Below, piece after piece: positions 1-10,258 of a DNA stretch of 64,000 nt (within the stretch, counting starts at the first letter, position 1; each line of letters opens with the position of its first letter). Under the pieces are notes generated by a model that was given only the letters and a program-made list of their open reading frames with translations, did no database searches and was not told the DNA's origin. The DNA is from Symbiodinium natans (Eukaryota; Sar; Dinophyceae; Suessiales; Symbiodiniaceae): positions 306,001 to 370,000 of the forward strand of contig CAJNDS010002757.1 in assembly GCA_905221605.1 (NCBI GenBank), in the 5' to 3' direction. A program made the translations under genes and the position numbers.

Positions 1-61
1 CAAAGGGACTGTAATTTCGAGCGACCATGTAAGGATCAGGGTGCGACTTCAAGGCTTCATC

Positions 62-154
62 CCCTAAACCCTAAACCCTAAACCCTAAACCCTAAACCCT
101 AAACCCTTTTGCAGCGAGCCCTAAACCCTAAACCCTAAACCCTAAACCCTAAAC
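62..154. repeat. Interstitial telomere-like (CCCTAAA)n tract
   Basis: Two runs of CCCTAAA (62-107 and 118-154) are separated by a short unique spacer and end in CCGTTTT. The unit is the plant/alga-type telomere heptamer. Unique sequence lies on both sides, so this is interstitial and not a chromosome end. Confidence 0.95.
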
Positions 155-388
155 CGTTTTGTGGTACTGGGCCTTTGGGTTCAGGGCATCGGTTGAGCTT
201 GTGCCCTAAACAGCCTAAACAGACGGAACTACCCGAAGGCGAACCGTCTGACTCTCCCTCTCTCTCTCCCTCTGTCGACCTCGCGGCGCCTATGTAGCTG
301 TTAGGGAAGTATCCTGTATCCTATGCTGCCTTCAGGAACACACCCGAAGGAACTACATTAGAGAATTCAGAATTCAAGTTGGCTGCGC

Positions 389-548
389 TTGGAGGGGTGG
401 AGGGCTGGAAGGGGTGAATGGGGTGGAAAGGGTGAATGGGGTGGAAAGGGTGAATGGGGTTGGGTGGAGGGGTGGAGGGGTGGAGGGGTGGAGGGGTGGA
501 GGGGTGGAGGGGTGGAGGGGTGGAGGGGTGGAGGGGTGGAGGAGGAAA
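389..548. repeat. GGTGGAGGG minisatellite
   Basis: About ten copies of a 9-10 bp G-rich unit (GGTGGAGGG, 466-545) are preceded by three copies of a related longer unit, GAATGGGGTGGAAAGGGT (414-465). The repeat keeps frames open on both strands (HPSTPPPL or VEGWRGGG repeats), but the translation is pure repeat and is not treated as coding. Confidence 0.9.
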
Positions 549-599
549 TGGAAAGGCTAACTCGTCATTCAGGCTAACAGCTCTGACTTTCAAGCTCTT

Positions 600-1396
600 C
601 CTTCCCTAAAAAAAAATTCCTTTCGCGCCTCCTGATCACCAAATCATGGTTGCCGGCATACATCACATCTGACCTTGGCACAGTGGAATAAGGACAGGCT
701 TCACCTACTTCAGACATCACCCAGTCTACGAGTCGGGAACAGGTCGTGGATCTTCGCTTGCGAACTCTGAGCCTGTCTATAGAAACCTCAAAAGTAAGCG
801 AGCAGCATCACAGAAGCTTTCACTTGACTGTGCTTGAAGAAAAGCCTCTTCGGCAAAAGTCTCAAGCATCCTGCTACATGCTGATCTTGGGTCAGCAGAG
901 TCAATGAGTTGCAGTAGCAAGCTATGGAGCAGCATTTTGGTCGCAGTGCATCACACCGTTTCGGTCCCTTGAAACCGTTTCAGACTCTGGAACGGAACAA
1001 CCTCCTATACAAAAAAGCCCCTCGAACTGCACAAGGTGAGGGGCTCGCATCATGTCAGGCCACTCGCCTGTGTCGGCCTGTACGAAGCAAGATGCCTTTC
1101 CCAGACAACGGCTGATGTAACCAGATAATTGCAATTCTTGAAGAGCCACGCTCGCCGTGCCTGTCGAAGATGCGGCATAGGCCCACATCATGGACACCTA
1201 TGATACCTATGATACCTTCTGGAGCTGCATGGCACAAGCCGTGAAACGGCGATAAGTTTTCACGAACTGGCACGCTTTCCACGAATTGGCGCGTGCCCGG
1301 TGCCGACGATCAGCGTGAGGTGCGCAGGTCAGACACCAAACAGAATGTCTGCGACACACGCCCCTGAGCACCACTCGGCCATCCGCATCATGTCAT
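600..1396. other. No gene recognised
   Basis: This mixed-composition DNA lies downstream of the DUF4116 gene, which reads away to the left. Only short overlapping reading frames without recognisable similarity are present. It may hold the 3' untranslated region of that gene. Confidence 0.4.
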
Positions 1397-3268
1397 CTAA
1401 ATCTCATCTTGACTCGCATAAAGGCGGTTGGCCTCTCCGGTGAAACTCGCTTTCATGAGGTATCCCTCGTCCATCTTGGCGATACGCTCCAACTGATTCT
1501 TTTCGAGTCGGGATTGGGCGTCGCGGCCGAATGCAAAAGCACTTGGATCCTTCCTGAAGGCGAAAGCCTTGAGGTTCAGGCATTGCAGCCGTTTGGGCAC
1601 CTCTTTGTACAGCACGGGATGGTGGTCCAAGACCAGCAAGGCAGTCTCGTAGTCCAGCATCTCTTGCCACCGGAACAGCAGGTACACGCAGAAGCTGTGC
1701 TGAGGGGCCGCCTCCTTGATGAACTGCTTCCACCAGCTGATGTCGATCGCTCTGAGCTCCTCCAAGAGCGCTGAGAGTAAGGGCTCGCATGGCTCGCGGT
1801 CGTCCAGGAGCAGCCTCGCGATGGAGTGGGACGAGACGGAAGCCGAGCTGTGGTCATGCACTTCCCAGTGGTCCAGCATGCTGCGCAGAGCCAGCTCAAC
1901 GCATTGCTTCTTCGCCGAGTCGTCGACATACTGGAAGGCACGGAAGTCTTGGCGGAGGGCCGCCTTCGCGACATCTTGCCTTGACCTGAGGTCCAGCGAC
2001 GCGAATTGCAGGCACGTGCCCTGGCGTTTGACGGCGTGGAGGACGATGTCTTCGTCGCCATGCCAGGAGGTGGCATGCCTGAGCGCAAGGGGCCACTGGT
2101 CAAGGAGAGCCTTCAGGAACCTCTTGCTCTGCATAAGCTCGGTGACTGCATGGAAATCCTCGCAGTTGCAGCCGGCCAGGGCCAGGAGGAAGCTGCGGTT
2201 CTGGAGGAGCTCAGGGAAAGCATCCAGCCAAGAGCCTGCTTGCAGCTCGGCATGTTGGGCCAAGCGGATGCCGGGGTCCCGGCAGCGCTTGAGGTGGCCC
2301 ATGCCCAGCCGGAGCGCCATGTTCCGAAGCTCCCACTTCTTCTCCCCCAGCCCAGTGGATGCTTCCACCACCAGCAGAAACTTCTCCAAGAAGAAGTGGT
2401 CCTCCTCGAGCCACAACGAGACCGGCGGCCGGTTTTCGGGCTCCCGGCCTTGGAGTCCGGACCACCGCGCTCCACGAAGACGCTCGGGGAAGCTTGTCCC
2501 GATCCACTCCCAGCGGTCTGCGCTGGTCTCGGGGATCGGCTCCAAGGGCATCGCCCGTGCATTCTCCATCTCATGCTGCAGTTCGAGGAGAACCTGCTGC
2601 CGCACTTGCCGTGGGTCCCTCCCCAGATCCTGAAAAAGCCTGGCCCGGATCTCCTCCTCTGTCCTCCTCGTGCGCATCATGTGCTCCCTTTTCTGACTCT
2701 GCCAATCGCGAAGAGGCTGGTCGTACTTCTCTAGCTGCAGGATCACGCGGACCTCGTTGATCCTCTCCCCGCCCCAGGGAGCGAGACCCCGGCCCCAGCT
2801 TCGAATCATCGCAGGGAAGACGGAGCGAGCGTTGGCAGCTGGTGGCGTATCTTCGGAGCACTCTGCCTCGAGCTGCTTCAAAAACTCCTCCTTCTCCTCT
2901 GCATCTTGAATCTGCTTGACCATGGTCAGGTCGGGCCCCATCGGTACGAGCTTGTAGGTGCAAGCGTAGTGCCCCAACACATCCATCATCTTCTCCTGCA
3001 ACTCTGAAGAGTTCATCTCCCGGTCCAGGACCATGGCCACGTCCCCGCTCATCTTGTAGACCCTGACCTCCGTCCCTCTGGGCATTCCAAGCACCTCTCC
3101 ACCATCTCCGCCATTGCCTCGCTCCGCACCGGCCACCTCCGGCCGGGCAGAGCCTTCCATGGAAACACACAAAGCGAGTGCCTCTGAAGGCCTGAAGTGG
3201 GAGCCGAACTGTGCCTGTTGAACACTGGTGACACTGGTGCTCAGAAGCTGCACTGGCTCACTCCTCAC
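1397..3268 (-). CDS. DUF4116-containing protein, intronless
   Basis: A single uninterrupted frame of 623 codons. Residues 66-112 (RGTEVRVYKMSGDVAMVL onward) resemble the ubiquitin-like N-terminal module common in dinoflagellate proteins of this class. Residues about 400-465 hold helical repeats of DUF4116 type (DEDIVLHAVKRQGTCLQFAS, then a second diverged copy). The middle is charged and helical, and the C-terminus is DGYLMKASF-like without a known domain. DUF4116 repeats are greatly expanded in dinoflagellates and their molecular role is unknown. Met1, Met36 or Met62 could be the start; nothing in the sequence decides. The lack of introns contrasts with the neighbouring exon-rich genes and suits a retro-copied gene. 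There is no signal peptide or clear membrane segment. Confidence 0.75.
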   Translation of the reverse strand: MRSEPVQLLSTSVTSVQQAQFGSHFRPSEALALCVSMEGSARPEVAGAERGNGGDGGEVLGMPRGTEVRVYKMSGDVAMVLDREMNSSELQEKMMDVLGHYACTYKLVPMGPDLTMVKQIQDAEEKEEFLKQLEAECSEDTPPAANARSVFPAMIRSWGRGLAPWGGERINEVRVILQLEKYDQPLRDWQSQKREHMMRTRRTEEEIRARLFQDLGRDPRQVRQQVLLELQHEMENARAMPLEPIPETSADRWEWIGTSFPERLRGARWSGLQGREPENRPPVSLWLEEDHFFLEKFLLVVEASTGLGEKKWELRNMALRLGMGHLKRCRDPGIRLAQHAELQAGSWLDAFPELLQNRSFLLALAGCNCEDFHAVTELMQSKRFLKALLDQWPLALRHATSWHGDEDIVLHAVKRQGTCLQFASLDLRSRQDVAKAALRQDFRAFQYVDDSAKKQCVELALRSMLDHWEVHDHSSASVSSHSIARLLLDDREPCEPLLSALLEELRAIDISWWKQFIKEAAPQHSFCVYLLFRWQEMLDYETALLVLDHHPVLYKEVPKRLQCLNLKAFAFRKDPSAFAFGRDAQSRLEKNQLERIAKMDEGYLMKASFTGEANRLYASQDEI

Positions 3269-3459
3269 ATGAAGGTCTGAGGCTCCGACACGCAGCAGCG
3301 CGCGAAGAGAAAACTTGGAGCTGCAGGAACCCGGCAGCCTGCACGTCAGCCGACAGCTCCATCACTGGGAATTGTACTGGGATGCTCACCTCCCGACGGA
3401 TGCCGCCGCCTCGCCCGGCACCCAAACGCTACAGCAAGATCATAAAGCCGCTTTCCACT

Positions 3460-3765
3460 GTGTGTGAGCTCATACCCCGAAACCCCCGTTGCAGGTAAGG
3501 ACGGCTCATCAAAAAGCTGAGCTGATGCTTGCTCTGTGTGTGTGTGACTTCAAACCCAACACACCGCTAATCACAAAGCTAGTGGTTGCTGTGTGAGAGC
3601 TCATATCCAAAACCCACGTTGCCGGCAGAAAGCAAGCAGGTAAGGACTGCCCATCAGAGAGTTCGCGTTTGGTGTGAATTCATACCCAAAACCCCACTTG
3701 CAGGTAAGGACGGCTCATCAGAAAGCTGGTGGTCGCCGTGTGTCATTCCCTTCCAAGAACCAGGA
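3460..3765. repeat. Imperfect tandem repeat, about 70-130 bp units
   Basis: Three to four diverged units share the core GGTAAGGACGGCTCATCA followed by GAAAGCTGGTGGT and TGTGTGAGCTCATACCC (near 3495, 3640 and 3705). It lies between the DUF4116 gene and the downstream flank of channel 1. No coding potential was seen. Confidence 0.75.
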
Positions 3766-3779
3766 ATCAGTATAAGCCA

Positions 3780-5097
3780 GACGGAGCCTTGATCTCCGAA
3801 GGCAGACCCGGCACCTTCCAGGTTGCTTAAGGTTTCAAACGGGTTTCCATCAGCTTCCCTATACCAGATGACTCGTGAATGGGGGGCTTGAGGCTTGCAG
3901 GTTTGAGTTTTGAGGGTGACATGAGGAAGGCTTGAGGTTGAAGAGCTGTGGAAATTTGGGGTGGTTGGCGGGTAGAGGCAAACGCCTGGAATCAAACCCT
4001 GGCGCGTTTTTCCTTCTGAACACGTCGCTGACCCAAAGGCTGCCCCCCCCCCCACTTTGTGGGGTCTCTGATTGCTTCAATCAGCGGCAAGCTATCCCAA
4101 GAGAACTGCGTGGTTAAGTGTCCAAAAGCTCCTGTTGCCCAACATGGTAACCAATGAGAACGGAAAGTTGATCGAAAGGATCAGGACCATGAGGACAAAG
4201 GAAGAGGGTCAAGCGAGCAACGAACCATGTGTGGGCCAGGTAGCAGGCTGTAGAGGTTCCTTTGGAACCGACAGATAACTGACGCTTCCACAGCTGGCAG
4301 GGGCGCCGCGAAACATAGCATGGGCGGCAGGTGTAGTGCTCCAGCTTAACATAAAGACAATAGGACCAAACAGAGAGCCACTCCGTAAGAACCGGACCGT
4401 AGTACATGACATGTACTGCGGCTTAGCACATTGTGCTAAGACCTACCATCCTGCTGCCGACGTTGGTGTCTTTTAAAGACCTTGCTGCTTGGATCCAAGG
4501 CGCTGCTTGCAGTAGTAGGATGATGCACGACAGGATAAAGGAATGTATAGGAGGAGTTGCTACAGGAGGGGCAGAGAAAATATGGCGCCTTCTGTCCATG
4601 GGCATCGTTGGGGCATACTGTGAGTGCAGCGAGCAGTCCAAGAACAGCCGCCTGGTCCCTATTTGTCTCCCTATAGATACCACAGAAACGACGTGGCGTT
4701 GCAAAAGGCATCGTGGCAGCCAACATCATCTGACTGAATTTTCTGCCTATTCAACATCGACTTCGGCAGTCAGTCAGAATGCAAGGCAATAGCCGTGCTG
4801 AATTGGATAAATTGTGATCCAATCCAATGAGGAACAGCTGAGGACGGACCCCATCCGGGTGCTTGCAGCCACAAACAGAGAAGACGTCAGCACTAGCATG
4901 AAGAGTCATCAACAACCCTCACAAGAAGCCGTGGTCTGCCAGGTATCCCCGGACCGGATTCGCTGTTGTTGACATGGATTGCCAAGCTAAAAGTCCCGGC
5001 GAACCACCAAAGGAATGCACAAACACATTTGTGTTTTGGGATATTGGCTGGCACAGAAGAACATGTACCAAATCGTTCTGCCGAGACGGCCGTGGCT
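3780..5097. other. Downstream flank of channel 1, no gene recognised
   Basis: This region is conserved in patches with 13437-14883, including the CTGCCCCCCCCCCACTTTGTGGGG stretch, AGGACCATGAGGACAAAGGAAGAGG, and the 100 bp before the channel stop. Short frames occur in different phases in the two copies, which argues against coding. It probably holds the channel 3' untranslated region. Confidence 0.6.
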
Positions 5098-7002
5098 TCA
5101 TGATGTAGGCACACGGAGGGCCTTCTCGATCCGGGCCAGCTTCTGATACACACGGGTGACCGACAGGAGGTCGACCGATCCATGCGCCTTCATCAGTGAG
5201 TCAACGAAGCTATCTCGAGCGACCATCTCGTAATGCGCATTGTGCGCCTGCTTGATCTCCTTGGGGAAGCCTTCCCACGCGGCCAGGAGCTCGTCCTTGT
5301 CCATGTCCAAGATCTCGCACATCTCCTCGCAAACGTCGTCCTTGCCTAAGAGGGCTTGGTAATCCTTGAATGACATGTCGTCACGGCCATCTGTCACGCT
5401 CGAGAAAGCCTTGTCCAAGCTCTTCTTGAGGAACTCATCTCGCTTCTTTGTCTCGGCTTCTTCGACTTCCTTGTCGTGCTCCTCTGCTGCTGATGCCATC
5501 TTGTCTGCCACCACACCTGTCAGCACCGACAAGATCGCAAAACTGGTGAAGATCATGTAGCCGGCTGCGAAGACGAGAGTGGCTGGGTATGCATCGAACA
5601 AGGGCTGCATGCCAGTTGGGTCTCCGTTCATGGCCATGAACAGAATCCACATTGTCTTGCCAACGGACGGAAACACACCTCGTATCTCATCAGAATCACC
5701 AGCGGTGATCAGGCCATCCTTTCCAAGCAACTTCATGCAAACCAAGGCGATAATATAGATCACGGACATCGTAAGCAGCAACAACCAGGCCATGCCCTGC
5801 ATGGCTGCAATGATACCCGTGAGAAGATTGTAGAGTGGTGGGATGGCGCGAACTAAACGCACCAAGCGGAGGAGTCGGACAAGCCGAAGCATCCTCAACA
5901 TGTTCATGACGTTGCTCAAGGACTTGTCTGAGTCTTTCGCGTCCATCCCGGCCTCGGACGTCATCAGCTTGTATAGCGGCATGAACCACTGATCGATACA
6001 GCCACCGGCCACGATGATGAAATCCAGCCAATTGAAGGCCCACTGGTCGTCGTAGAAGAATCTGCATCCAAAATGGCTTATTCGAATCAGGAGCTCGAAG
6101 AGGAAGATGCCGAGAAAAAAGTTCTCGAAGTATACCCAGCAGCTGAGATCCGGAAAGTCCTCCTGAACCCCCATCATGATGCAATTGAGAAAGATCACGC
6201 CCATAATGAAAGCGACGAAATAGTCGTTCTCGGCCCAGTCTGCGGCAGTGCCCAACTTGCTGCACACCCTGAGCACTCGGATGAACCGGAAGACCCTCAA
6301 GATTCGTAAGGCGCCGAAGCCCATCCCGTCATGGTCCATGACCAAGGGCAACACCCACTGCTCCAAGACGGAGGCCACCACAATGACAGCGTCCAGCCAG
6401 TACGACCAGGTCTTTGAGAGGGGCCGATTGAACAGCAGTGACTCGTGCCACAATCCAAAGCGCATGGCCAGCTCAGCGACGTAGAAAATGAGGAAGGCTT
6501 GGTCGAGGTACCACAGCTCGCCCGAGATCTTGATCATGGGGTCCCAGACTTGTTTCCCGACCATGACGACGATATTCATGAACACGACCAGCATCGAAAG
6601 GAAGTTGAATGCATTGCCATCCACAAAGTACAAGCACTCTGGGCCAGGAGGTACTTCTTCGACTTCTGGCTCAACCTCCAAGTGTGTAATCGCCTCCAGC
6701 TTTTGCTTCAGGGATTCCGCTCTCGCATCGAGGTTGCTGCTGTCTTTTTCCACCCTCTCCGCGCGAGCCCGCCACCTGGACAATTCCACGGCGAGCTCTT
6801 CCTTCTCTTGATCTATCTGCTTCAGTGCTGCTAGAATTTCCTCAACATCCGCTCCTTCTTCCACTTCGGTCAACGGTGTGTAGTTGGACCCGGCCCGGGC
6901 GGTTCGCCAATCAGCAGACATCGAGGACGCTTGATCAGTTGCACTGATTTCTTCGGCTGAGCCGCAATCTAGCACACGGCATGCGCGCCAAACTTCAACC
7001 AA
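5098..7002 (-). CDS. Voltage-gated cation channel with two voltage sensors and one pore (copy 1)
   Basis: A 634-codon intronless frame. It has an N-terminal coiled coil (about 48-108), a first four-helix voltage sensor (S1 131-150, S2 166-184, S3 199-221, S4 229-250 with five Arg at three-residue spacing), and then directly a second sensor (S1 262-279, S2 289-307, S3 321-341, S4 366-387 with six or seven spaced Arg). S5 (393-424), a pore loop (about 447-465, TMWILFMAMNGDPTG) and S6 (473-499) follow. A cytosolic tail carries an EF-hand-like loop, DMDKDELLAAWE (566-577). The fold is of the NaV/CaV/EukCat superfamily; ion selectivity cannot be read from the NGD filter. It probably acts in the plasma or an internal membrane as a multimer. 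Met28 (MSADWRTARAG) is the likelier start because it is shared with the paralogue at 14.9 kb, whereas the upstream frame is not. The first sensor lacks its own S5-S6, giving 10 membrane segments. Confidence 0.9.
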   Translation of the reverse strand: MVEVWRACRVLDCGSAEEISATDQASSMSADWRTARAGSNYTPLTEVEEGADVEEILAALKQIDQEKEELAVELSRWRARAERVEKDSSNLDARAESLKQKLEAITHLEVEPEVEEVPPGPECLYFVDGNAFNFLSMLVVFMNIVVMVGKQVWDPMIKISGELWYLDQAFLIFYVAELAMRFGLWHESLLFNRPLSKTWSYWLDAVIVVASVLEQWVLPLVMDHDGMGFGALRILRVFRFIRVLRVCSKLGTAADWAENDYFVAFIMGVIFLNCIMMGVQEDFPDLSCWVYFENFFLGIFLFELLIRISHFGCRFFYDDQWAFNWLDFIIVAGGCIDQWFMPLYKLMTSEAGMDAKDSDKSLSNVMNMLRMLRLVRLLRLVRLVRAIPPLYNLLTGIIAAMQGMAWLLLLTMSVIYIIALVCMKLLGKDGLITAGDSDEIRGVFPSVGKTMWILFMAMNGDPTGMQPLFDAYPATLVFAAGYMIFTSFAILSVLTGVVADKMASAAEEHDKEVEEAETKKRDEFLKKSLDKAFSSVTDGRDDMSFKDYQALLGKDDVCEEMCEILDMDKDELLAAWEGFPKEIKQAHNAHYEMVARDSFVDSLMKAHGSVDLLSVTRVYQKLARIEKALRVPTS

Positions 7003-7340
7003 ACTTCAACTGCTCTCTTCGTTCTCTTCGCTCTTGCATATGTTCTCAGAACGCCGTGAAGACATGGAGCCTAAACGCGTGAGTAAGCAGCAAAAGTGCG
7101 CCCTCGGAGAACATGCTGCGGGTTTCGCCCTCGTGCCTTGATCCACAGCGGCGGTTCCTGACTCCTGGCAAGAGGCCGGGATTATCTGCAAACTTCTCGA
7201 AGTTATGAGCCCCCTGAGGAGCCCAGGCGAAGGCTCCGCACATCTCCACACCATAAAGAGAACCCCAAACGAGAACCCATGTAATGATTACAAGGGTTCA
7301 GGGTGTGGCTTGTGTCCTAAGCTTAAGGGACTCCGTCTTT
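7003..7340. promoter_or_regulatory. 5' flank of channel 1
   Basis: The first 250 bp upstream of the channel frame are conserved with 16810-17060 (CTGCTCTCTTCGTTCTCTTCGCTCTTGCATATG and the AAGCAGCAAAAGTGCGC region). It probably contains the 5' untranslated region and promoter. No TATA box or dinoflagellate spliced-leader relic (CCGTAGCCATTTTGGCTCAAG) was found. Confidence 0.45.
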
Positions 7341-7588
7341 CTCGCTCTCTTCTTCCTCTTCCTCTTCCTCTTCCTCTTCCTCTTCCTCTTCCTCTTCCTC
7401 TTCCTCTTCCTCTTCCTCTTCCTCTTCCTCTTCCTCTTCCTCTTCCTCCTCCTCCTCCTCCTCCTCCTCCTCCTCCTCTTCCTCTTCCTCTTCCTCTTCC
7501 TCTTCCTCTTCCTCTTCCTCTTCCTCTTCCTCTTCCTCTTCCTCTTCCTCTTCCTCTTCCTCTTCCTCTTCCTCTTCTTCTTCTTCTA
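7341..7588. repeat. (CTTCCT)n hexanucleotide microsatellite with internal (CTC)n
   Basis: About 240 bp of CTTCCT/CTCTTC repeat with a (CTC)n patch near 7446-7480. It is purine-rich on the sense strand of the channel gene. The duplicate at 17.06-17.10 kb has only a short CTCTCTCCCTTTCTCTCC, so this array expanded in copy 1 or shrank in copy 2. Confidence 0.95.
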
Positions 7589-8770
7589 CGGGGCTTGAGG
7601 AACCCGGAGGGCCCCCCGCGCTCTGGGGACGCGCAGATCAAGTCCAGTCTCGGTGAGATTCATGCAACGAGGCTTGTGTCCCGACTGTGTGGAGTTGCCC
7701 CGAAAACACTAACCCTACACTATGACCCCCTTCATGGGAGCTCTCATCTGCGACACCTTGTTGCTGTGCTGGTGAGACTTCCGGGCTTCTTTGCACTCCC
7801 CACTTTGCTAGTCCCTGGCCCTCTTCGAAACATCTGACCATGGTACATGCTCAGGCCATTGCTCCTACCGACTCGCGTGGGTTGTTGTTGGTTACTACCC
7901 GCCTAGAACTAGTAAAAGGTCACCCCGAATCAGTCGGTTACCCACCGAGTACATTGTCCCCCGCCAGTGCTTTGTCTATACGGTCTCCTCAAAAACGACA
8001 TTGAAGAATTCAGAATTCAGACCTCTCTCCCTCTCTCGCTCTGTCCCCGCTGCAGTTCCAACAAGACTGCAGCAGGCCGAAAGTTCGTCGCTCTCACAAC
8101 ATAAACTACAACAAATTTAGCCCGCAAGAATACTGTAAATAATACAAATTTTCTTCCGGCCGATGAATTCCTCCACTAGCCAGGCTAGGACAAACCCACC
8201 CGCCACTACCCCGCTGTCCTCCATAGAGACAAGGCAGGCCTCCGATCCGTCGGCTTTCAAAGAGGTTGGGCCCAAGCTAAGCTCGGCTGCCACAGCGCAG
8301 CACGGGATGTGCGAGCTCCAGGGTCCTGGCACCAAAACGCCTTTCTGGGCACCTTAAGTAAGGGGGCTCGGGGTTTGGGGGCTCAGGGGACTCGAGTTTA
8401 GCAGCTCAGGGGTTCAAGGGTATCCTAGGCTGCACGGGGCGTAAGGGATCGTAGAACCCCGGACAAAGGCAACAGGGTACTACAAAAGGCAGCGTTATGT
8501 CACGCCATCGCGCGTGAAGTCGCGACACCGTCTTGCAACGCGGGAAAGCGCAAAGTCATGACACGTCGCGCCATGTCGAGCCTTAAGCACAGTCCTGAAG
8601 CGAGACCCGAGTGCGCACGTGGTGCGCCGTACATTCTTGCAAACTTCTGAAACTAGGATTTCTGCAGTCGCGCGAGCAGGGTTTTCCAACAAATTTGTGC
8701 CCAGTCAGTTTAACAACTAAACACGATGTGCACGCTCTCAGGCACGAGACCCCGTTTATGCACGGCCCAT
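7589..8770. other. Intergenic or decayed intron DNA
   Basis: No intact gene. Positions 8240-8345 are a frameshifted counterpart of the Tex exon-like piece at 17585-17680 (shared TTGGGCCCAAGCTAAGCTCGG-type sequence). The remainder has only short overlapping frames. Confidence 0.5.
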
Positions 8771-8858
8771 CCCTAAACCCTAAACCCTAAACCCTAAACC
8801 CTAAACCCTAAACCCTAAACCCTAAACCCTAAACCCTAAACCCTAAACCCTAACCCTA
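8771..8858. repeat. Interstitial telomere-like (CCCTAAA)n tract
   Basis: About 12 heptamers in C-rich orientation. It occupies the same place in the duplicated unit as the tract at 18669-18740. Confidence 0.95.
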
Positions 8859-8861
8859 GGT

Positions 8862-10258
8862 GTAAGTCTCATGCCCCAGTCTCCTGGTGCAAGCCTCGCT
8901 TGTGCACATCGCCGCATCGTTCTTGCAGCCCTGCTGCCGCTGTAGCCTGGACAGCATGCAATCCTTTGCGCAAGTTCCTATGCCCTTAACCTGATAGCCC
9001 CTGCCCCATATAGCATGACTCCTGTGTATTTTGGCGGGATGCAATCTCACTTACGTACAGTGACAGCCCCGCTGTCACTTACAGTAACTGCCTCGTAACA
9101 TCCCTTCAAAGGATTATAATTCCTTGCTAGGAACCAGTAAGGTTAGGCTCTCCCTTGGCCGCCCTCTAACAGTGGGACTTACAAGTGAGTTCAACTGGCA
9201 TCTGAAACCGTCGGTTACAACCCTTGGCCAAAACGGCTGTTGCGCGCACATGCGCAAAAAAACAAACAGGAATCCACAAGGTGCAAAAAGAAATTACGAA
9301 GTCGTCCGCGCAGCTCTCGGGGTGAATGGGCAGCCCGTTCATGGGCAACGCCCCTGCGTACACGAGGAAGCCAGCCACGAATGTGCGCTTGCCCACACCT
9401 GGGCAGATTCGAAGGGGAATTAAGGAGTGGGTTTGAAGCGCAGAACATCTTGGGAGTACTGGCGCTTGTCCACGGCCTCCAATCCTGACAAGAGGCCACG
9501 CACGGACAGTAAGTCTGCCCGGACTTGAACTGGCCGATGTCGCTGGTGGTATGAGACGATGCTCTGTGCCAGGCCGTATGCTGACGCCTTGGATGCTTGC
9601 AAAAATGCATTCCCTGCCAGTTGCTCATTTTCGTTTAAACTCCTGTCATTTGCTGAGCCTAGCAGCCTGTCTAACACTGCCTGCACTGCAGACAAAAAAG
9701 CAAGGCAAGGTTCTAGTCGGCAATTTCTGAACTATCAGTGCACACGTACTATATTATGTGAGCCTATTCTATATAATGCTGACGCTGTACATAATATAAA
9801 ACATCACCTGACGACAACTTACACACCGGCGCATGGGAGTAGCAACAAGGTGACAAGGTTCCCTCGCACACAATCCGAGCAGCGTGTTCCAGGATCGCAG
9901 GTGAGGCTGTGTTGAGATCGACGCCCACGGCGTTGACACAGTCCATGGTGGCCGGCCAAACGCTTCTGGTCCACGTCATGCTGATAGAGGCCCACCCCGA
10001 TGCTCCGAGGATCAATCTTCACCAGCTCAGAGAGGGGATCCAAGAGCCGCCGTGCGATGGAGACGGCGCCGCGCATGGACACGTCTAGCTGTGGAGGCGC
10101 AAGAGATGGAGACCCCAGACTCATCCACCACCGCTCCCCTGGTTCGGCCTCGGCAGGCGCCACTTTCGTTCCCTGCAAGCCTGGCCCAAGGTCCCGGAGG
10201 CCTCGGATTGCGTTCTGGGCCTGTGAGGTGGGCACAGCTGCCCCGGCATAGCTCGGGT
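8862..10258 (-). pseudogene. 5'-truncated, frameshifted Tex remnant
   Basis: This matches the Tex exons at 18.74-20.46 kb in order on the minus strand. About 10235-9890 is a YqgF/RNase H-like piece that includes [19 protein letters not shown] and [17 protein letters not shown]. About 9560-9430 corresponds to a helix-hairpin-helix exon (YHQRHRPVQVRADLLSVRG), and about 9398-9308 to the exon ending IHPESCADDF. Roughly 240 bp of the YqgF exon, including the GNGTASRETE and GASIYSAS motifs, is deleted. A loss of about 13 bp after VDQKRLA shifts the frame. The YqgF exon stops abruptly at 10258, where the duplication ends, and no N-terminal domain follows. It cannot make a working Tex protein. Confidence 0.85.

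Larger units (their letters stand above)
3775..10258. repeat. Segmental duplication, left copy
   Basis: This stretch is colinear with 13432-20460. Shared landmarks include the flank CAGACGGAGCCTTGATCTC (3778 and 13437), the whole channel gene, its 5' flank, a diverged piece near 8240-8340, and the Tex-derived block 8862-10258. The offset rises from about 9.66 kb at the left edge to about 10 kb at the right, because of separate small insertions and deletions. The right edge cuts through a Tex exon, so the left copy is 5'-truncated for Tex. Confidence 0.85.

Noticed and set aside
62-154. A true chromosome end at the left edge
   Set aside because: The tract is short, has unique sequence on both sides, and similar tracts recur all over the window.
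3980-4015. Possible tRNA T-arm (GGGTTTGATTCC on the minus strand, also at 13614)
   Set aside because: Stems do not pair and no acceptor or anticodon arm could be built around it.
6960-7060. Relic spliced-leader sequence upstream of the intronless channel genes, as expected for retro-copies
   Set aside because: No CCATTTTGGCTCAAG-like sequence was seen upstream of either channel, so retro-origin rests on the lack of introns only.
7288-7641. Open frames on all sides of the CTTCCT microsatellite (poly-RGRG, poly-LPLP, poly-LFLF)
   Set aside because: Pure hexamer repeat translated in three phases, with no unique sequence of protein character.
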